Assembly: GCF_037969765.1 (NCBI RefSeq)
Contig: NZ_CP150207.1
Coordinates: forward strand, 3,651,001 to 3,715,000
Reading direction: 5' to 3'
Source of the DNA: Paenibacillus sp. FSL W8-0186
GTDB taxonomy: Bacteria > Bacillota > Bacilli > Paenibacillales > Paenibacillaceae
Length of the DNA: 64,000 nucleotides
The notes below the pieces were generated by a model that ran no database searches, was not told the origin of the DNA, and worked only from the letters and a program-made list of their open reading frames with translations. A program made the translations under genes and the position numbers. This document shows positions 8,888 to 17,260 of the stretch, one piece after another. Position 1 is the stretch's first letter, and each line of letters opens with the position of its first letter.

Positions 8888-9591
8888 TACATCTCCTCCC
8901 CTTTCCCTACTAGAATTGTACCCAAGCGCACCCATGTCGCTCCTTCCTCAATCGCTACTTCAAAATCTCCCGACATCCCCATCGACAGCTCGGTTAACGG
9001 TTCCTTCGTAATTTTCTGGGCATTCAGCCGATCCCTTAGCTCGCGGAGTCCCCGGAATACCGGCCGTGTCAGCTCCGGGTTATCCTCGATCGGCGCCATA
9101 GTCATAAGTCCAATTATTCTGATGTGAGGATAAGAGGCGATTTCCCTCAGCAAATCAGCCGCCTCTTCAGGGCTAACTCCATGCTTGGAACTTTCCCCGG
9201 ATACGTTCACCTGCAGAAACGCAGAAACGGTAATCCCTTGAGCTGCTGCCCTCTTCTCTAGCTCCTTGGCTAAGGACAGACGATCCAAGGAATGAATATA
9301 TTGAAATTTGCCAATGACGTCCCTTACTTTATTGGTCTGCAAATGGCCGATGAAATGCCATACTCCCCGTCCTTCCAGCGCCTCCCATTTAGGAACCGCG
9401 TTCTGCGGACGGTTCTCGCCGATATGAACGATGCCTTCATCCAGCAGCATGCCTGTCGTCTCCAGGCCTACATACTTCGTCACTGCGACGACGTTGACGT
9501 CGTCCCGCCGGCGACCGCTTCGTTCGCAAGCTGCTTGGATGCGGTGTTCCACCTGCTGTATCCGATCTTTGAGCGACAAAGAAAGGATCAC
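8887..9591 (-). CDS. ylmE: YggS-type pyridoxal phosphate-binding protein
   Basis: A 234-residue PLP-homeostasis protein of the YggS/YlmE/PROSC family, a single alanine-racemase-like TIM barrel with no known catalytic activity. The PLP lysine is Lys39 in VVAVTKYV, and the GENRPQNA motif follows, as does a phosphate-binding MGMSGDFEVAIEEGATWVR ending. The start overlaps pgeF by four bases and the stop overlaps the sepF start by one, so the three genes are tightly coupled. Confidence 0.95.
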   Translation of the reverse strand: MILSLSLKDRIQQVEHRIQAACERSGRRRDDVNVVAVTKYVGLETTGMLLDEGIVHIGENRPQNAVPKWEALEGRGVWHFIGHLQTNKVRDVIGKFQYIHSLDRLSLAKELEKRAAAQGITVSAFLQVNVSGESSKHGVSPEEAADLLREIASYPHIRIIGLMTMAPIEDNPELTRPVFRGLRELRDRLNAQKITKEPLTELSMGMSGDFEVAIEEGATWVRLGTILVGKGEEM

Positions 9592-10436
9592 CTCTCTTTC
9601 ATGCCAATCCAGCTCGCCATCCTGCCAGTTACTCCGTTCTGTTTGCGATAAGAGAAGAACTTATCGGGATGGCAGCTTGTACACCATGTTGTACATTCGA
9701 TATGAGTCGGCAATATTCCTGCTTTTATCATAATGATTCGATTCAATTCTTTCAAGTTCAGCATGCATCGGTCCGGATTAACGGACGGCGCTGTGAACGC
9801 AGCGACCGTCTCGCCTGCGGGAAGCCCGGCTCTCACCTTGGACATGACCGCTTCATCGACCTCGTAGCAGCATTCCCCGATTGACGGTCCGATGGCCGCC
9901 CGAATATCCTCTCTACGGCTTCCATACTCTCTCTCCATCGTCTCTATGACCGCGGCTGCGATATGACCTACCGTGCCTTTCCAGCCGGCATGAGCCAAGC
10001 CTACGGCTCCCTGGACAGGGTCAAGGAAGTAGAGCGGAACGCAATCGGCATAAAACGAGGTCAGCAAAACTCCGCGAACGTTGGTCACTAGACCGTCCGT
10101 ATTCTGAAAGGCGCTTTCCCGATCCAAATAACCTTTGCCTGCATCTGAATCCTTCACTATAGCAACATGCGTCCCGTGAACCTGCTCGCCGCAGGTCCAC
10201 TGCCCGGGCTCAAAGTCCAGAAACTCCGCCAGGATGATACGGTTATCCAGCGCAGCGGCCTGATCATCGCCGACATGGTAGGCCAGGTTCAGCGAATCGT
10301 AAGGGGAGCTGCCTATTCCGCCATTTCGGCCGCTAAAGCCGGCGCTTAGTCCAGGCAGCAGCCCGCTCCAGCTCTCCAGCATAAACGTTTCGGGCTGGCC
10401 CTTCCTTTCTATAGCTTTCCATTTAAACGGCTCCAT
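9588..10436 (-). CDS. pgeF: Peptidoglycan editing factor PgeF (laccase-domain, YlmD)
   Basis: PgeF-family proteins carry a multicopper-polyphenol-oxidoreductase (DUF152) domain; the E. coli enzyme removes misincorporated L-Ser-type UDP-MurNAc dipeptides. About 282 residues. The zinc/copper site motifs are visible: CGEQVHGTHV, ADCVPLYF, HAGWKGTVG and GPSIGECCYEVD. The start chosen is the ATG at 10436, with AGAGG 6 nt upstream; an ATG at 10454 preceded by AGGA is an alternative (288 residues). It opens a coupled pgeF-ylmE-sepF run, a gap of about 90 nt after ylmC. Confidence 0.93.
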   Translation of the reverse strand: MEPFKWKAIERKGQPETFMLESWSGLLPGLSAGFSGRNGGIGSSPYDSLNLAYHVGDDQAAALDNRIILAEFLDFEPGQWTCGEQVHGTHVAIVKDSDAGKGYLDRESAFQNTDGLVTNVRGVLLTSFYADCVPLYFLDPVQGAVGLAHAGWKGTVGHIAAAVIETMEREYGSRREDIRAAIGPSIGECCYEVDEAVMSKVRAGLPAGETVAAFTAPSVNPDRCMLNLKELNRIIMIKAGILPTHIECTTWCTSCHPDKFFSYRKQNGVTGRMASWIGMKER

Positions 10437-10541
10437 CATCCACCTCTTTATCATTTCATATCCTGAAATGGTACTGCAAACTCAAGTTTACCATAAGGCG
10501 AACCGCTTTTCGAAGAGGCAGCCCGCCGAATTCCATGAATT

Positions 10542-10850
10542 CTAACCTCGGCGTTCTGCTCTCCCGTCCCGGTCGATATAGACAGTCGTCTCAAATTGCT
10601 GGACGCCGCTTTGGGCCAAGCCGTCCATTTTGACCAATACGACGTCCGAACCGATCTTCACGATGTTTTTCCAGGGAATGATGAGATCGCTCCCTCCCCC
10701 AAACAAGCCCATAAACTTCGTATTGACCGGAACCACGATGGCTTCAATGACACCTTGCTGCAGATCAAGCTCTAAATCGCTAATATGCCCCAGCCTTTTG
10801 CCGTCAACGACATTGATGACATCCTTCGTTTGAAAATCAGATATTTTCAT
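10542..10850 (-). CDS. ylmC: YlmC/YmxH-family PRC-barrel sporulation protein
   Basis: A 102-residue PRC-barrel protein of the YlmC/YmxH family. It starts MKISDFQTKDVINVVDGKRL and contains LGHISDLELD and IIPWKNIVKIGSDVVLV, typical for this group, which is restricted to endospore formers. The molecular role is unknown. The ATG at 10850 has GGGAGG 5 nt upstream; the open frame extends 36 codons further but without a ribosome site and across the sigG terminator. It follows sigG, as in B. subtilis (sigE-sigG-ylmA-ylmC). Confidence 0.9.
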   Translation of the reverse strand: MKISDFQTKDVINVVDGKRLGHISDLELDLQQGVIEAIVVPVNTKFMGLFGGGSDLIIPWKNIVKIGSDVVLVKMDGLAQSGVQQFETTVYIDRDGRAERRG

Positions 10851-10956
10851 GCCAGCCTCCCGCCAATCGTTTGTAATATATATATGATGATCGTCCGCAA
10901 AACATTTAAAGAACCCGACGGACAAATAAGAAAAAGGTTTCTTTCCTTTAAAATCC

Positions 10957-10983
10957 AAAAAAAAGGGCTCCCGAAGGAACCCA
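10957..10983 (-). terminator. Terminator after sigG
   Basis: GGGTTCC pairs with GGAGCCC around a TTCG tetraloop and is followed by eight T on the minus strand. It starts only a few bases past the sigG stop. Confidence 0.93.
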
Positions 10984-10987
10984 TGAT

Positions 10988-11770
10988 TTAAGACTTAACG
11001 TGCTTCTGCATTTGTAAAATAGCGGATTTCTCAAGCCTCGAAACTTGCGCCTGAGAGATGCCGATTTCATCGGCGACCTCCATTTGCGTCTTTCCTTCGA
11101 AGAATCGCATCGACAGAATCATCTTCTCGCGGCGGTTCAGCCGCTGCATCGCCTCACGCAAGGCGATCTCTTCGATCCAGGATACATCCTTGTTCTTATC
11201 GTCGCTAATTTGATCCATAACATAGATCGGATCGCCGCCGTCATGGTAAATGGGTTCAAACAAAGAGACTGGATCCTGGATGGCATCCAGGGCAAATACC
11301 ACATCCTCCTTCGGCAAACCTAGCGCTTCGGAAATTTCGAAGATCGTTGGCTCCCGCGAATTCTGGTTGGTCAGGCTGTCGCGCATTTGCAGCGCCTTAT
11401 ACGCAATGTCGCGCAGGCTGCGGGATACCCGGATCGGATTGTTATCCCTTAAATACCGCCGGATTTCCCCGATGATCATGGGTACAGCATAGGTAGAGAA
11501 TTTAACGTTCTGCGATAAATCGAAATTATCGATGGCTTTCATGAGTCCAATGCAGCCGACTTGAAATAAATCGTCTACAAACTCCCCCCGATTGTTGAAT
11601 CGCTGGATGACACTCAGCACTAGCCTAAGGTTGCCATTCACTAACTTTTCTCTGGCTGATCTTTCATTGTCCTGCTGCAGGGAGCGGAACAACTCGCGCA
11701 TTTCCACATTGGTTAGAACGGGCAATTTTGCAGTGTCTACACCGCAAATCTCGACTTTGTTTCGGGTCAT
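10988..11770 (-). CDS. sigG: RNA polymerase sporulation sigma factor SigG
   Basis: Late forespore sigma factor. The 260-residue protein starts MTRNKVEICGVDTAKLPVL, close to SigG of Bacillus, and has regions 2 (FQVGCIGLMKAIDNFD), 3 and 4 (GISQAQVSRLEKSA). The ATG at 11770 has GGGAGGT 9 nt upstream; the longer frame would need an upstream TTG. It lies 78 nt after sigE, and that gap holds a candidate sigma-F-type promoter, so it can be expressed in the forespore apart from spoIIG read-through. A strong terminator follows. Confidence 0.97.
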   Translation of the reverse strand: MTRNKVEICGVDTAKLPVLTNVEMRELFRSLQQDNERSAREKLVNGNLRLVLSVIQRFNNRGEFVDDLFQVGCIGLMKAIDNFDLSQNVKFSTYAVPMIIGEIRRYLRDNNPIRVSRSLRDIAYKALQMRDSLTNQNSREPTIFEISEALGLPKEDVVFALDAIQDPVSLFEPIYHDGGDPIYVMDQISDDKNKDVSWIEEIALREAMQRLNRREKMILSMRFFEGKTQMEVADEIGISQAQVSRLEKSAILQMQKHVKS

Positions 11771-11804
11771 CGTGTCTTTACCTCCCAAGGAGAAACTTAA
11801 TGAT

Positions 11805-11833
11805 CATTATCTCCCCGGGCTGTATTTTTATTC
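11805..11833 (-). promoter_or_regulatory. Candidate sigma-F/sigma-G promoter of sigG
   Basis: On the minus strand the -10 is GGAGATAATG (11805-11814), a full match to GGNNANANTR. The -35 is GAATA (11829-11833), 14 bp upstream, one base closer than usual. The -10 ends 35 nt before the sigG start, in the sigE-sigG gap where B. subtilis also has a forespore promoter. Confidence 0.5.
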
Positions 11834-11848
11834 CTTTGTTTATGACCT

Positions 11849-12571
11849 CTAGACCATCTTATTGAACTCCTTGCGGAGACGTTTGATGATCCTCTTTTCC
11901 AGCCGGGAAATGTAAGATTGCGATATTCCCAGCAAGTCAGCCACGTCCTTCTGCGTCTTCTCATCGCCGTCAACGAGGCCGAAGCGCAGCTCCATAATCA
12001 GTCGCTCCCGCTCGCTCAGCTTATCAAGCGCTTTGTGCAGCAGCTTGCGGTCGACCTGTTCCTCGATATTGCGGTAAATCGTATCATTCTCCGTGCCAAG
12101 CACGTCGGAGAGCAGAAGCTCATTGCCGTCCCAATCAATGTTGAGCGGTTCGTCGAAAGATACTTCTGTGCGTATTTTGCTGTTGCGCCGTAAATACATT
12201 AATATTTCATTCTCGATGCAGCGGGAAGCATACGTTGCCAGCTTAATCTTCTTCTCTGGATCGAACGTATTAACGGCTTTGATCAGTCCGATGGCCCCGA
12301 TCGACACGAGATCTTCAATGTTGATTCCGGTATTTTCAAATTTGCGGGCGATGTAAACGACCAGACGCAGGTTTCGTTCGATGAGCATGGCTCGAATTGC
12401 GGAATCTCCCGAGGAAAGGCGCTGCAGCAAATATTCTTCTTCTTCCCTCGTCAAAGGAGGCGGCAGCGCCTCGCTCCCCCCGATATAGTAGATTTCCTCG
12501 CTTTTGAGCCCGAACAGGAACAACAGCCGATAATATTGTAATTGCAGCATCAACTTCCATCTAACACGCAT
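11849..12571 (-). CDS. sigE: Pro-sigma-E, mother-cell sporulation sigma factor
   Basis: Early mother-cell sigma factor, made as an inactive membrane-bound precursor. The 240-residue protein starts [20 protein letters not shown], a hydrophobic pro-sequence, then [20 protein letters not shown]; by comparison with B. subtilis the SpoIIGA cut would fall between Tyr28 and Tyr29. Region 2 ([21 protein letters not shown]) and region 4 ([15 protein letters not shown]) are intact. The ATG at 12571 has AGGAGG 7 nt upstream. It is 16 nt downstream of its processing protease gene spoIIGA, forming the spoIIG operon. Confidence 0.98.
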   Translation of the reverse strand: MRVRWKLMLQLQYYRLLFLFGLKSEEIYYIGGSEALPPPLTREEEEYLLQRLSSGDSAIRAMLIERNLRLVVYIARKFENTGINIEDLVSIGAIGLIKAVNTFDPEKKIKLATYASRCIENEILMYLRRNSKIRTEVSFDEPLNIDWDGNELLLSDVLGTENDTIYRNIEEQVDRKLLHKALDKLSERERLIMELRFGLVDGDEKTQKDVADLLGISQSYISRLEKRIIKRLRKEFNKMV

Positions 12572-12587
12572 TTCATTTCCTCCTATA

Positions 12588-13553
12588 TCACGATCCTGAT
12601 GTACTGACAAGATACTCCTCTTCCCGCCCCGACATCCCTTCGAGCAGCACCGGATGAATGATCGCGCGGTAGGCAGATTCCATGGACAACCGCCCCCCGT
12701 CCAATCCAATTAGTACCCGGCCCGTCGTCACCGTCCGCCCTTCCTGAACAACCGACACTTCATCCGGCTTCAGCGCGATCATAAACTGAGAGCCTTTATT
12801 AATTCCCCGGTAAGGAACAAGCCGCAAACGGTCCCTCCATGGAAACGAATCCTCGTCGCTCCACTCCATGATGAGGTTGTCCGCTTGCTCCGCAGCTAGC
12901 CGGCTTAAAAAAGATTCCGGCAGCATCTGGTCCCATAACGAGGCTTCCATGACCATGACGGGCCATCTCGTCAACGGATCTTTCAGTTGATTGCCCGTAT
13001 CGACAAGCCCCATGCACCGTACCGTCGTCTCATCGATGCGTACTTGTACTTCAGCCAAGCAGCTTTCTACGCGCTCCACTGCGCGCCTTGAGGAGACAAC
13101 CGCCTTAAACCATAGAACAACTATAAAAAAGACAATGATCGTAAATATTGAACCTACTTCGAGCGAAAAGCCAAGCCCCCCGGAAGCAGAATACCAAATT
13201 CCACTCCACACTTCCCCAGAATTCTGCAGCAGATAATGAATGCCCAAAATGCCGCCGGCCGCTGCAAAATTCACCATGTAGAAGGCCCCCATATTCCGCA
13301 AGTAGTTTTGCAGACTAGCATAACCGAACGCGATCCATAGCATGACGACAGAGAATAAAAACTTTACCAGGAAGGTAAATAGAAAAGATAGCTCCGGAAG
13401 AAACATCATCAGGACATAAGCAGCTCCCACAGCCGCCGAGGCCGTGATCCGCCATGCCCTCACCCGCTGCCTCCTGATCCAGGCCGTCATCAGCAGCAAG
13501 CTCGCATCGATCAGCAGGTTCATAAGAAATATGAGATCGAGATAAACGACCAC
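12588..13553 (-). CDS. spoIIGA: SpoIIGA, pro-sigma-E processing aspartyl protease
   Basis: SpoIIGA is made in the mother cell, sits in the asymmetric septum and cleaves pro-sigma-E when signalled by forespore SpoIIR. The 321-residue protein has five hydrophobic segments in residues 1-155 and a C-terminal protease half with [10 protein letters not shown]; the catalytic Asp is Asp185 of the DTG triad (B. subtilis Asp183). The start is a GTG with AGGTG 7 nt upstream. The promoter region upstream carries Spo0A-box-like sites. Confidence 0.96.
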   Translation of the reverse strand: MVVYLDLIFLMNLLIDASLLLMTAWIRRQRVRAWRITASAAVGAAYVLMMFLPELSFLFTFLVKFLFSVVMLWIAFGYASLQNYLRNMGAFYMVNFAAAGGILGIHYLLQNSGEVWSGIWYSASGGLGFSLEVGSIFTIIVFFIVVLWFKAVVSSRRAVERVESCLAEVQVRIDETTVRCMGLVDTGNQLKDPLTRWPVMVMEASLWDQMLPESFLSRLAAEQADNLIMEWSDEDSFPWRDRLRLVPYRGINKGSQFMIALKPDEVSVVQEGRTVTTGRVLIGLDGGRLSMESAYRAIIHPVLLEGMSGREEEYLVSTSGS

Positions 13554-13635
13554 TTCGGTTCACCTGCCCCAGCCCTCCCTAATCTTCTTCTTGTGATGGT
13601 AGAAGAGCCTTTCTAAAGCCACAGGAGTTGCTATC

Positions 13636-13668
13636 AGTATAAAGAGATGCCATCGTAAAGTCTGTCTA
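13636..13668 (-). promoter_or_regulatory. Probable spoIIG promoter with 21-bp spacer
   Basis: On the minus strand the -10 is TATACT (13636-13641) and the -35 is TAGACA (13663-13668), 21 bp apart. The B. subtilis spoIIG promoter has near-consensus elements with an abnormal 22-bp spacer and needs Spo0A~P, so the long spacer is expected. It lies about 83 nt upstream of the spoIIGA start. Confidence 0.65.
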
Positions 13669-13704
13669 AAATTGGGTGAAGATAAGTACTAGTTTTGTCG
13701 AGCA
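13661..13704 (-). promoter_or_regulatory. Two Spo0A-box-like sites upstream of spoIIGA
   Basis: On the plus strand TCTGTCTAAAA (13661-13671, overlapping the -35) and TTTGTCGAGCA (13694-13704) each match 9 of 11 positions of the 0A box TTTGTCGAAAA. They are 33 bp apart, about three helical turns, so both face the same side of the DNA. The same arrangement of box over the -35 is known in B. subtilis. Confidence 0.6.
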
Positions 13705-13707
13705 ATG

Positions 13708-13746
13708 CAAAAAACCTCTATTCCACGAGATGTGGAATAGAGGTTT
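13708..13746 (-). terminator. Terminator after ftsZ
   Basis: A perfect 14-bp stem (AACCTCTATTCCAC with GTGGAATAGAGGTT) is followed by TTTTTT on the minus strand. It closes the dcw transcript just before the spoIIG control region. Confidence 0.95.
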
Positions 13747-13771
13747 AGATTTTGGGGAGATTTGGTCAAAC

Positions 13772-14884
13772 TTAATCGTTATTGTGACGGGAACGGTTGC
13801 GGAGGAAGGTTGGGATGTCCAATTGATCACCGCTTGGCTGGTTTCCAAAAGGTCTCAACGAGGATGCCGCACGGCTATCTTGCGTTTCGGCTGTGTCTGC
13901 CCCCGGCTTGCGGACTGGCACTGCCGAAGACTTATGCTCGAATCCGGTCGCAATGACCGTTACCTTGATCTCTTCCTTCAAACTCTCATCAATAATTGCA
14001 CCGAAGATCATATTAACTTCCGGATCAGAAGCAGAGATGACGATCTCAGCTGCCTCATTAACCTCGTATAGGGACAGGTTCGATCCACCTGTAATATTCA
14101 TAATTACGCCTCGAGCACCTTCAATCGAAGTCTCGAGCAACGGACTCATGATCGCTTTGCGAGCAGCTTCTGCCGCACGATTCTCGCCCGTAGCTTCACC
14201 AATTCCCATCAGGGCGGATCCGCGTTCAGTCATAATCGTCTTCACGTCGGCAAAGTCAAGGTTGATCAGACCCGGTACGGCAATTAGGTCAGAAATACCC
14301 TGTACCGCTTGACGCAGCACATTATCCGCCTCGCGGAACGCTTCCAGCATCGGCGTTTTCTTATCTACGATCTCAAGAAGACGATCATTAGGAATAACGA
14401 TAAGGGTATCTACCTTCTCCTTTAATGCTTCGATGCCATGCTCGGCATGCGAAGAACGCTTGCGTCCCTCGAAGGTAAACGGCCGGGTCACTACGCCTAC
14501 AGTCAGCGCGCCGCACTCTTTGGCGATTTCCGCAATGACCGGAGCGGCTCCCGTCCCCGTTCCGCCGCCCATACCGGCTGTTACAAACACCATGTCCGCA
14601 CCCTTCAGTGTGTTGGCAATCAACTCGCGGGACTCTTCTGCCGCTTTCTTGCCCACCTCAGGGTTCGCACCCGCTCCAAGTCCACGGGTCAGCTTATCCC
14701 CGATTTGCAGCTTATGCTCGGACTTGGCTAGATGAAGGGCTTGAGCATCCGTATTCACCGTAATGAATTCGACTCCCTGCACCCCGTTCTCGATCATTCT
14801 GTTCACAGCGTTGCTACCGCCACCGCCAACACCAATGACTTTTATTTGAGCCAAACTCTCCATTTCAAAATCAAATTCCAACAT
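13772..14884 (-). CDS. ftsZ: Cell division GTPase FtsZ
   Basis: Tubulin homologue that polymerises into the Z-ring. The 370-residue protein has the GTPase core with [10 protein letters not shown] near residue 18, the tubulin signature GGGTGTG at residues 106-112, NTDAQAL and [11 protein letters not shown]. The variable linker (about residues 315-350) leads to a C-terminal [14 protein letters not shown] peptide, the docking site for FtsA and SepF. The ATG at 14884 has a GGGGGAG/GGAAGAG region upstream; the frame starting at 14905 overlaps that site. It ends the dcw block and is followed by a strong terminator. Confidence 0.98.
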   Translation of the reverse strand: MLEFDFEMESLAQIKVIGVGGGGSNAVNRMIENGVQGVEFITVNTDAQALHLAKSEHKLQIGDKLTRGLGAGANPEVGKKAAEESRELIANTLKGADMVFVTAGMGGGTGTGAAPVIAEIAKECGALTVGVVTRPFTFEGRKRSSHAEHGIEALKEKVDTLIVIPNDRLLEIVDKKTPMLEAFREADNVLRQAVQGISDLIAVPGLINLDFADVKTIMTERGSALMGIGEATGENRAAEAARKAIMSPLLETSIEGARGVIMNITGGSNLSLYEVNEAAEIVISASDPEVNMIFGAIIDESLKEEIKVTVIATGFEHKSSAVPVRKPGADTAETQDSRAASSLRPFGNQPSGDQLDIPTFLRNRSRHNND

Positions 14885-14934
14885 ACTCTTCCATCTCCCC
14901 CTCATTGTGCATGGATGGCCCGTCCATTTAGAAG

Positions 14935-16188
14935 TTAAATGAATTCACTGAATAGACTCTTCAGACGTTCCATGATCCCTGGTTTGCTCGCGCTCTCCTG
15001 GGTAGTTACCGGTTTATTCCGATTGGTTGTCTTCTTTGCACCGTTGCCGGTATTCCGGACGCGGATATTTTTGATAACCTTGTATAATATGCCAACGCCT
15101 CCCGTGTATCCAGGATCACGGACACCGATATAATCCGGTACAGCGACCCTCACGGAAGCAGCCAGTTCCTCCTGAGCAACTTTGAGAAGCCCGGGCATAG
15201 ACACGGTTCCTCCCGTAAGTATATAACCTCCGGGGAGCTCGTTGTAACCGAGCCGTTTGACTTCCTGCCGGATCATTTGAAATATTTCCTGAACGCGTGG
15301 CTCGGCAATGGCAGCCAAATCCTCTTGGGTAAATTCCTTGTCTACATTGCTGCCGATTCTCGTAACCTTGAAGGTTACGTCCGCCGCCGAATCCTCGATA
15401 GAGGCGCAGCCGTATTTGAGCTTCACCTTCTCCGCTTGGTCCGTTAACGTGCGAAGGCCGTAAGCAATGTCATTCGTTATAAATTCTCCCCCTATCGGAA
15501 GCGTAGATGTCGCTGTAATTGTCCCGCTCTCGAATACTGCAATCGTCGTGGATCCCGCGCCGATGTCTACCAGCACTGAGCCCATTGTCTTCTCATCCTT
15601 GGATAATGCAAGCTGGCCTGCTCCAAGGGACAGCAATACCAAATCGCTTACTTTCAGCCCGGACTTCTCCACGCAACGAAGCAAATTATGTATCGCTGTC
15701 TTTGCGCCGGTAATTATCGTTGCTTCGACCTCCAGACGAACCCCGATCATGCCGCGGGGGTCTTGTATCCCTTCAAGGCCGTCCACAATGTATTGCTTGG
15801 CGACCACATCAATAATTTCCCGCTCCGGAGGCAGCGCAATCACTTCCGCTGCTTTCAACACACGGTCGATGTCGTCTTCACCGATTTCGCGGTCTTCGTT
15901 CTGTACGGCTACCACCCCGTGGCTCGTCTGGAGTCCGATATGATTTCCCGAAATGCCGACGTATACTTCCGATATTTGAATACCTACCATCCGTTCCGCA
16001 TGATCAACAGCGCTGCGGATCGATTGTACGGTTTGGTCAATATCTACAATCGCGCCTTTACGAATTCCTTCCGAGTCGGCCGATCCAACTCCAATAATAT
16101 TAAAGGTTCCATTACTAATTTCCCCAATAATAGCACGAACTTTGGATGTACCGATGTCCAAACTAACAATGATGTCATTGTTGCTCAA
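14935..16188 (-). CDS. ftsA: Cell division protein FtsA
   Basis: Actin-like ATPase that tethers FtsZ filaments to the membrane and recruits later divisome proteins. The 417-residue protein starts [21 protein letters not shown] (phosphate 1) and has [18 protein letters not shown] (phosphate 2) and [14 protein letters not shown] (adenosine). The C-terminus, [14 protein letters not shown], is the amphipathic membrane-targeting helix. The start is placed at the TTG at 16188: AGGAGGT lies 8 nt before it, and the ATG at 16212 lies upstream of that site. It lies 50 nt before ftsZ. Confidence 0.96.
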   Translation of the reverse strand: MSNNDIIVSLDIGTSKVRAIIGEISNGTFNIIGVGSADSEGIRKGAIVDIDQTVQSIRSAVDHAERMVGIQISEVYVGISGNHIGLQTSHGVVAVQNEDREIGEDDIDRVLKAAEVIALPPEREIIDVVAKQYIVDGLEGIQDPRGMIGVRLEVEATIITGAKTAIHNLLRCVEKSGLKVSDLVLLSLGAGQLALSKDEKTMGSVLVDIGAGSTTIAVFESGTITATSTLPIGGEFITNDIAYGLRTLTDQAEKVKLKYGCASIEDSAADVTFKVTRIGSNVDKEFTQEDLAAIAEPRVQEIFQMIRQEVKRLGYNELPGGYILTGGTVSMPGLLKVAQEELAASVRVAVPDYIGVRDPGYTGGVGILYKVIKNIRVRNTGNGAKKTTNRNKPVTTQESASKPGIMERLKSLFSEFI

Positions 16189-16249
16189 GCTCTGGCACCT
16201 CCTATTTCCCATTCAAAATTGTTATAGCCTTATAAAACACACACTCTAC

Positions 16250-16278
16250 ATATTCAACATCGTTTGACCTTTCCCTCT
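16250..16278 (-). promoter_or_regulatory. Candidate sigma-H promoter of ftsAZ
   Basis: On the minus strand AGAGGGAAA (16270-16278) and GTTGAATAT (16250-16258) are 11 bp apart, fitting RNAGGAWWW-N11/12-RNNGAATWW with one mismatch. B. subtilis ftsAZ also has a sigma-H promoter that raises FtsZ at the onset of sporulation. Confidence 0.5.
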
Positions 16279-16336
16279 TTTTTCTACAATTTTTTTGAAT
16301 TCCATCTTTTGCATAAAGTAGGATAAAGGTAACGAT

Positions 16337-16365
16337 AGAATAGGTTCCCAGACCTTTATGTCCAA
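16337..16365 (-). promoter_or_regulatory. Candidate sigma-A promoter of ftsAZ
   Basis: TTGGAC (16360-16365) and TATTCT (16337-16342) are 17 bp apart on the minus strand, in the 244-nt ftsQ-ftsA gap and upstream of the sigma-H candidate. Confidence 0.45.
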
Positions 16366-16432
16366 TGCTATAAAATTAGACAAAAGGGCTTCTTTAAAAA
16401 CCAGCCCATAAAATGTATTTTATCATTGTTTC

Positions 16433-17188
16433 TCATTCATGAGTAGTATCATTTTGATCGTCATGCGGCTCGTAAGGGACATAGGAATCCGCTTCAAGCA
16501 TAGTAAGTATTCCGGGATCCTGGGACTCCAAAATGGAGTTCATGTACTCAAGCTTCTTCGAAAGAAGCGAAATGGCTGTCACCACCTCAAATTTGGAGCC
16601 GGTATACAGCTTGATCCGATCCGGATATGACAAGGTAGGTGAAGGCACGATTTCCGAAATGTCAGATACCTGGTCATCCGGGATTTGCGCGAGAACTTGG
16701 CAAAGCTTGGACAAATTCGGATCATCCGCCTTCCATCCCGTCAAGATCGGCTTCTCCATCGGCATCGATCCGATCCCCAGGCTGATTTTTGTCCCATTGG
16801 CTAGAAAACCCTTCAACCCTTCATCCACGGTCAGTTCATAAGCTGCCAGCGGATATTCCTTAACACGGATCATAATTCCTCCGGGAAAGGATTTGTTCAC
16901 CTCGACATCCTCAATGGACGGAATCTTCGTCATACGCCTCGCTATCGTATCCGAGCTCGTCCCAAAAAACGGAGCGCCCACCTTGAGGCCGCTGATTTCC
17001 AGCAAGTCCTCATTTGGCGTATACGAGCTTCCTTCAAACGTAATGCTGGAAATTTTGCTTAAAGAAGAACGAAAAAAAAGCACTGCGAGCAAAGACAGGC
17101 ACAGGAGAATTAAAATCCCGGCTACTTTTTTGCTGCTTCTTCTTTTCGGTTTTGGTTGCTTCAACACCGGCATATTGGCTTTAGACAT
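16433..17188 (-). CDS. ftsQ: Cell division protein FtsQ/DivIB
   Basis: Bitopic divisome protein that stabilises FtsL and FtsB/DivIC and controls septal synthesis. The 251-residue protein has a basic cytoplasmic tail (KQPKPKRRSSKK), one transmembrane segment (about residues 23-43), then a POTRA domain starting ISSITFEGSSYTPNEDLLEISGLKVG and a beta domain. The ATG at 17188 has GGAG 7 nt upstream; an earlier ATG at 17218 lacks one. It follows murA and precedes ftsA, with promoter sites in the gap. Confidence 0.93.
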   Translation of the reverse strand: MSKANMPVLKQPKPKRRSSKKVAGILILLCLSLLAVLFFRSSLSKISSITFEGSSYTPNEDLLEISGLKVGAPFFGTSSDTIARRMTKIPSIEDVEVNKSFPGGIMIRVKEYPLAAYELTVDEGLKGFLANGTKISLGIGSMPMEKPILTGWKADDPNLSKLCQVLAQIPDDQVSDISEIVPSPTLSYPDRIKLYTGSKFEVVTAISLLSKKLEYMNSILESQDPGILTMLEADSYVPYEPHDDQNDTTHE

Positions 17189-17260
17189 AACTTTTCTCCG
17201 TATTATTGTAATGTGCAAAGCCTTTATCCCCTCCGGCGGAGGGGATAATTCAAGGCATCA

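Noticed and set aside
16381..16410. Possible terminator after ftsQ (GGGCT with AGCCC, then TTTTG)
   Set aside because: The stem is only 5 bp with a 12-nt loop; too weak to call.
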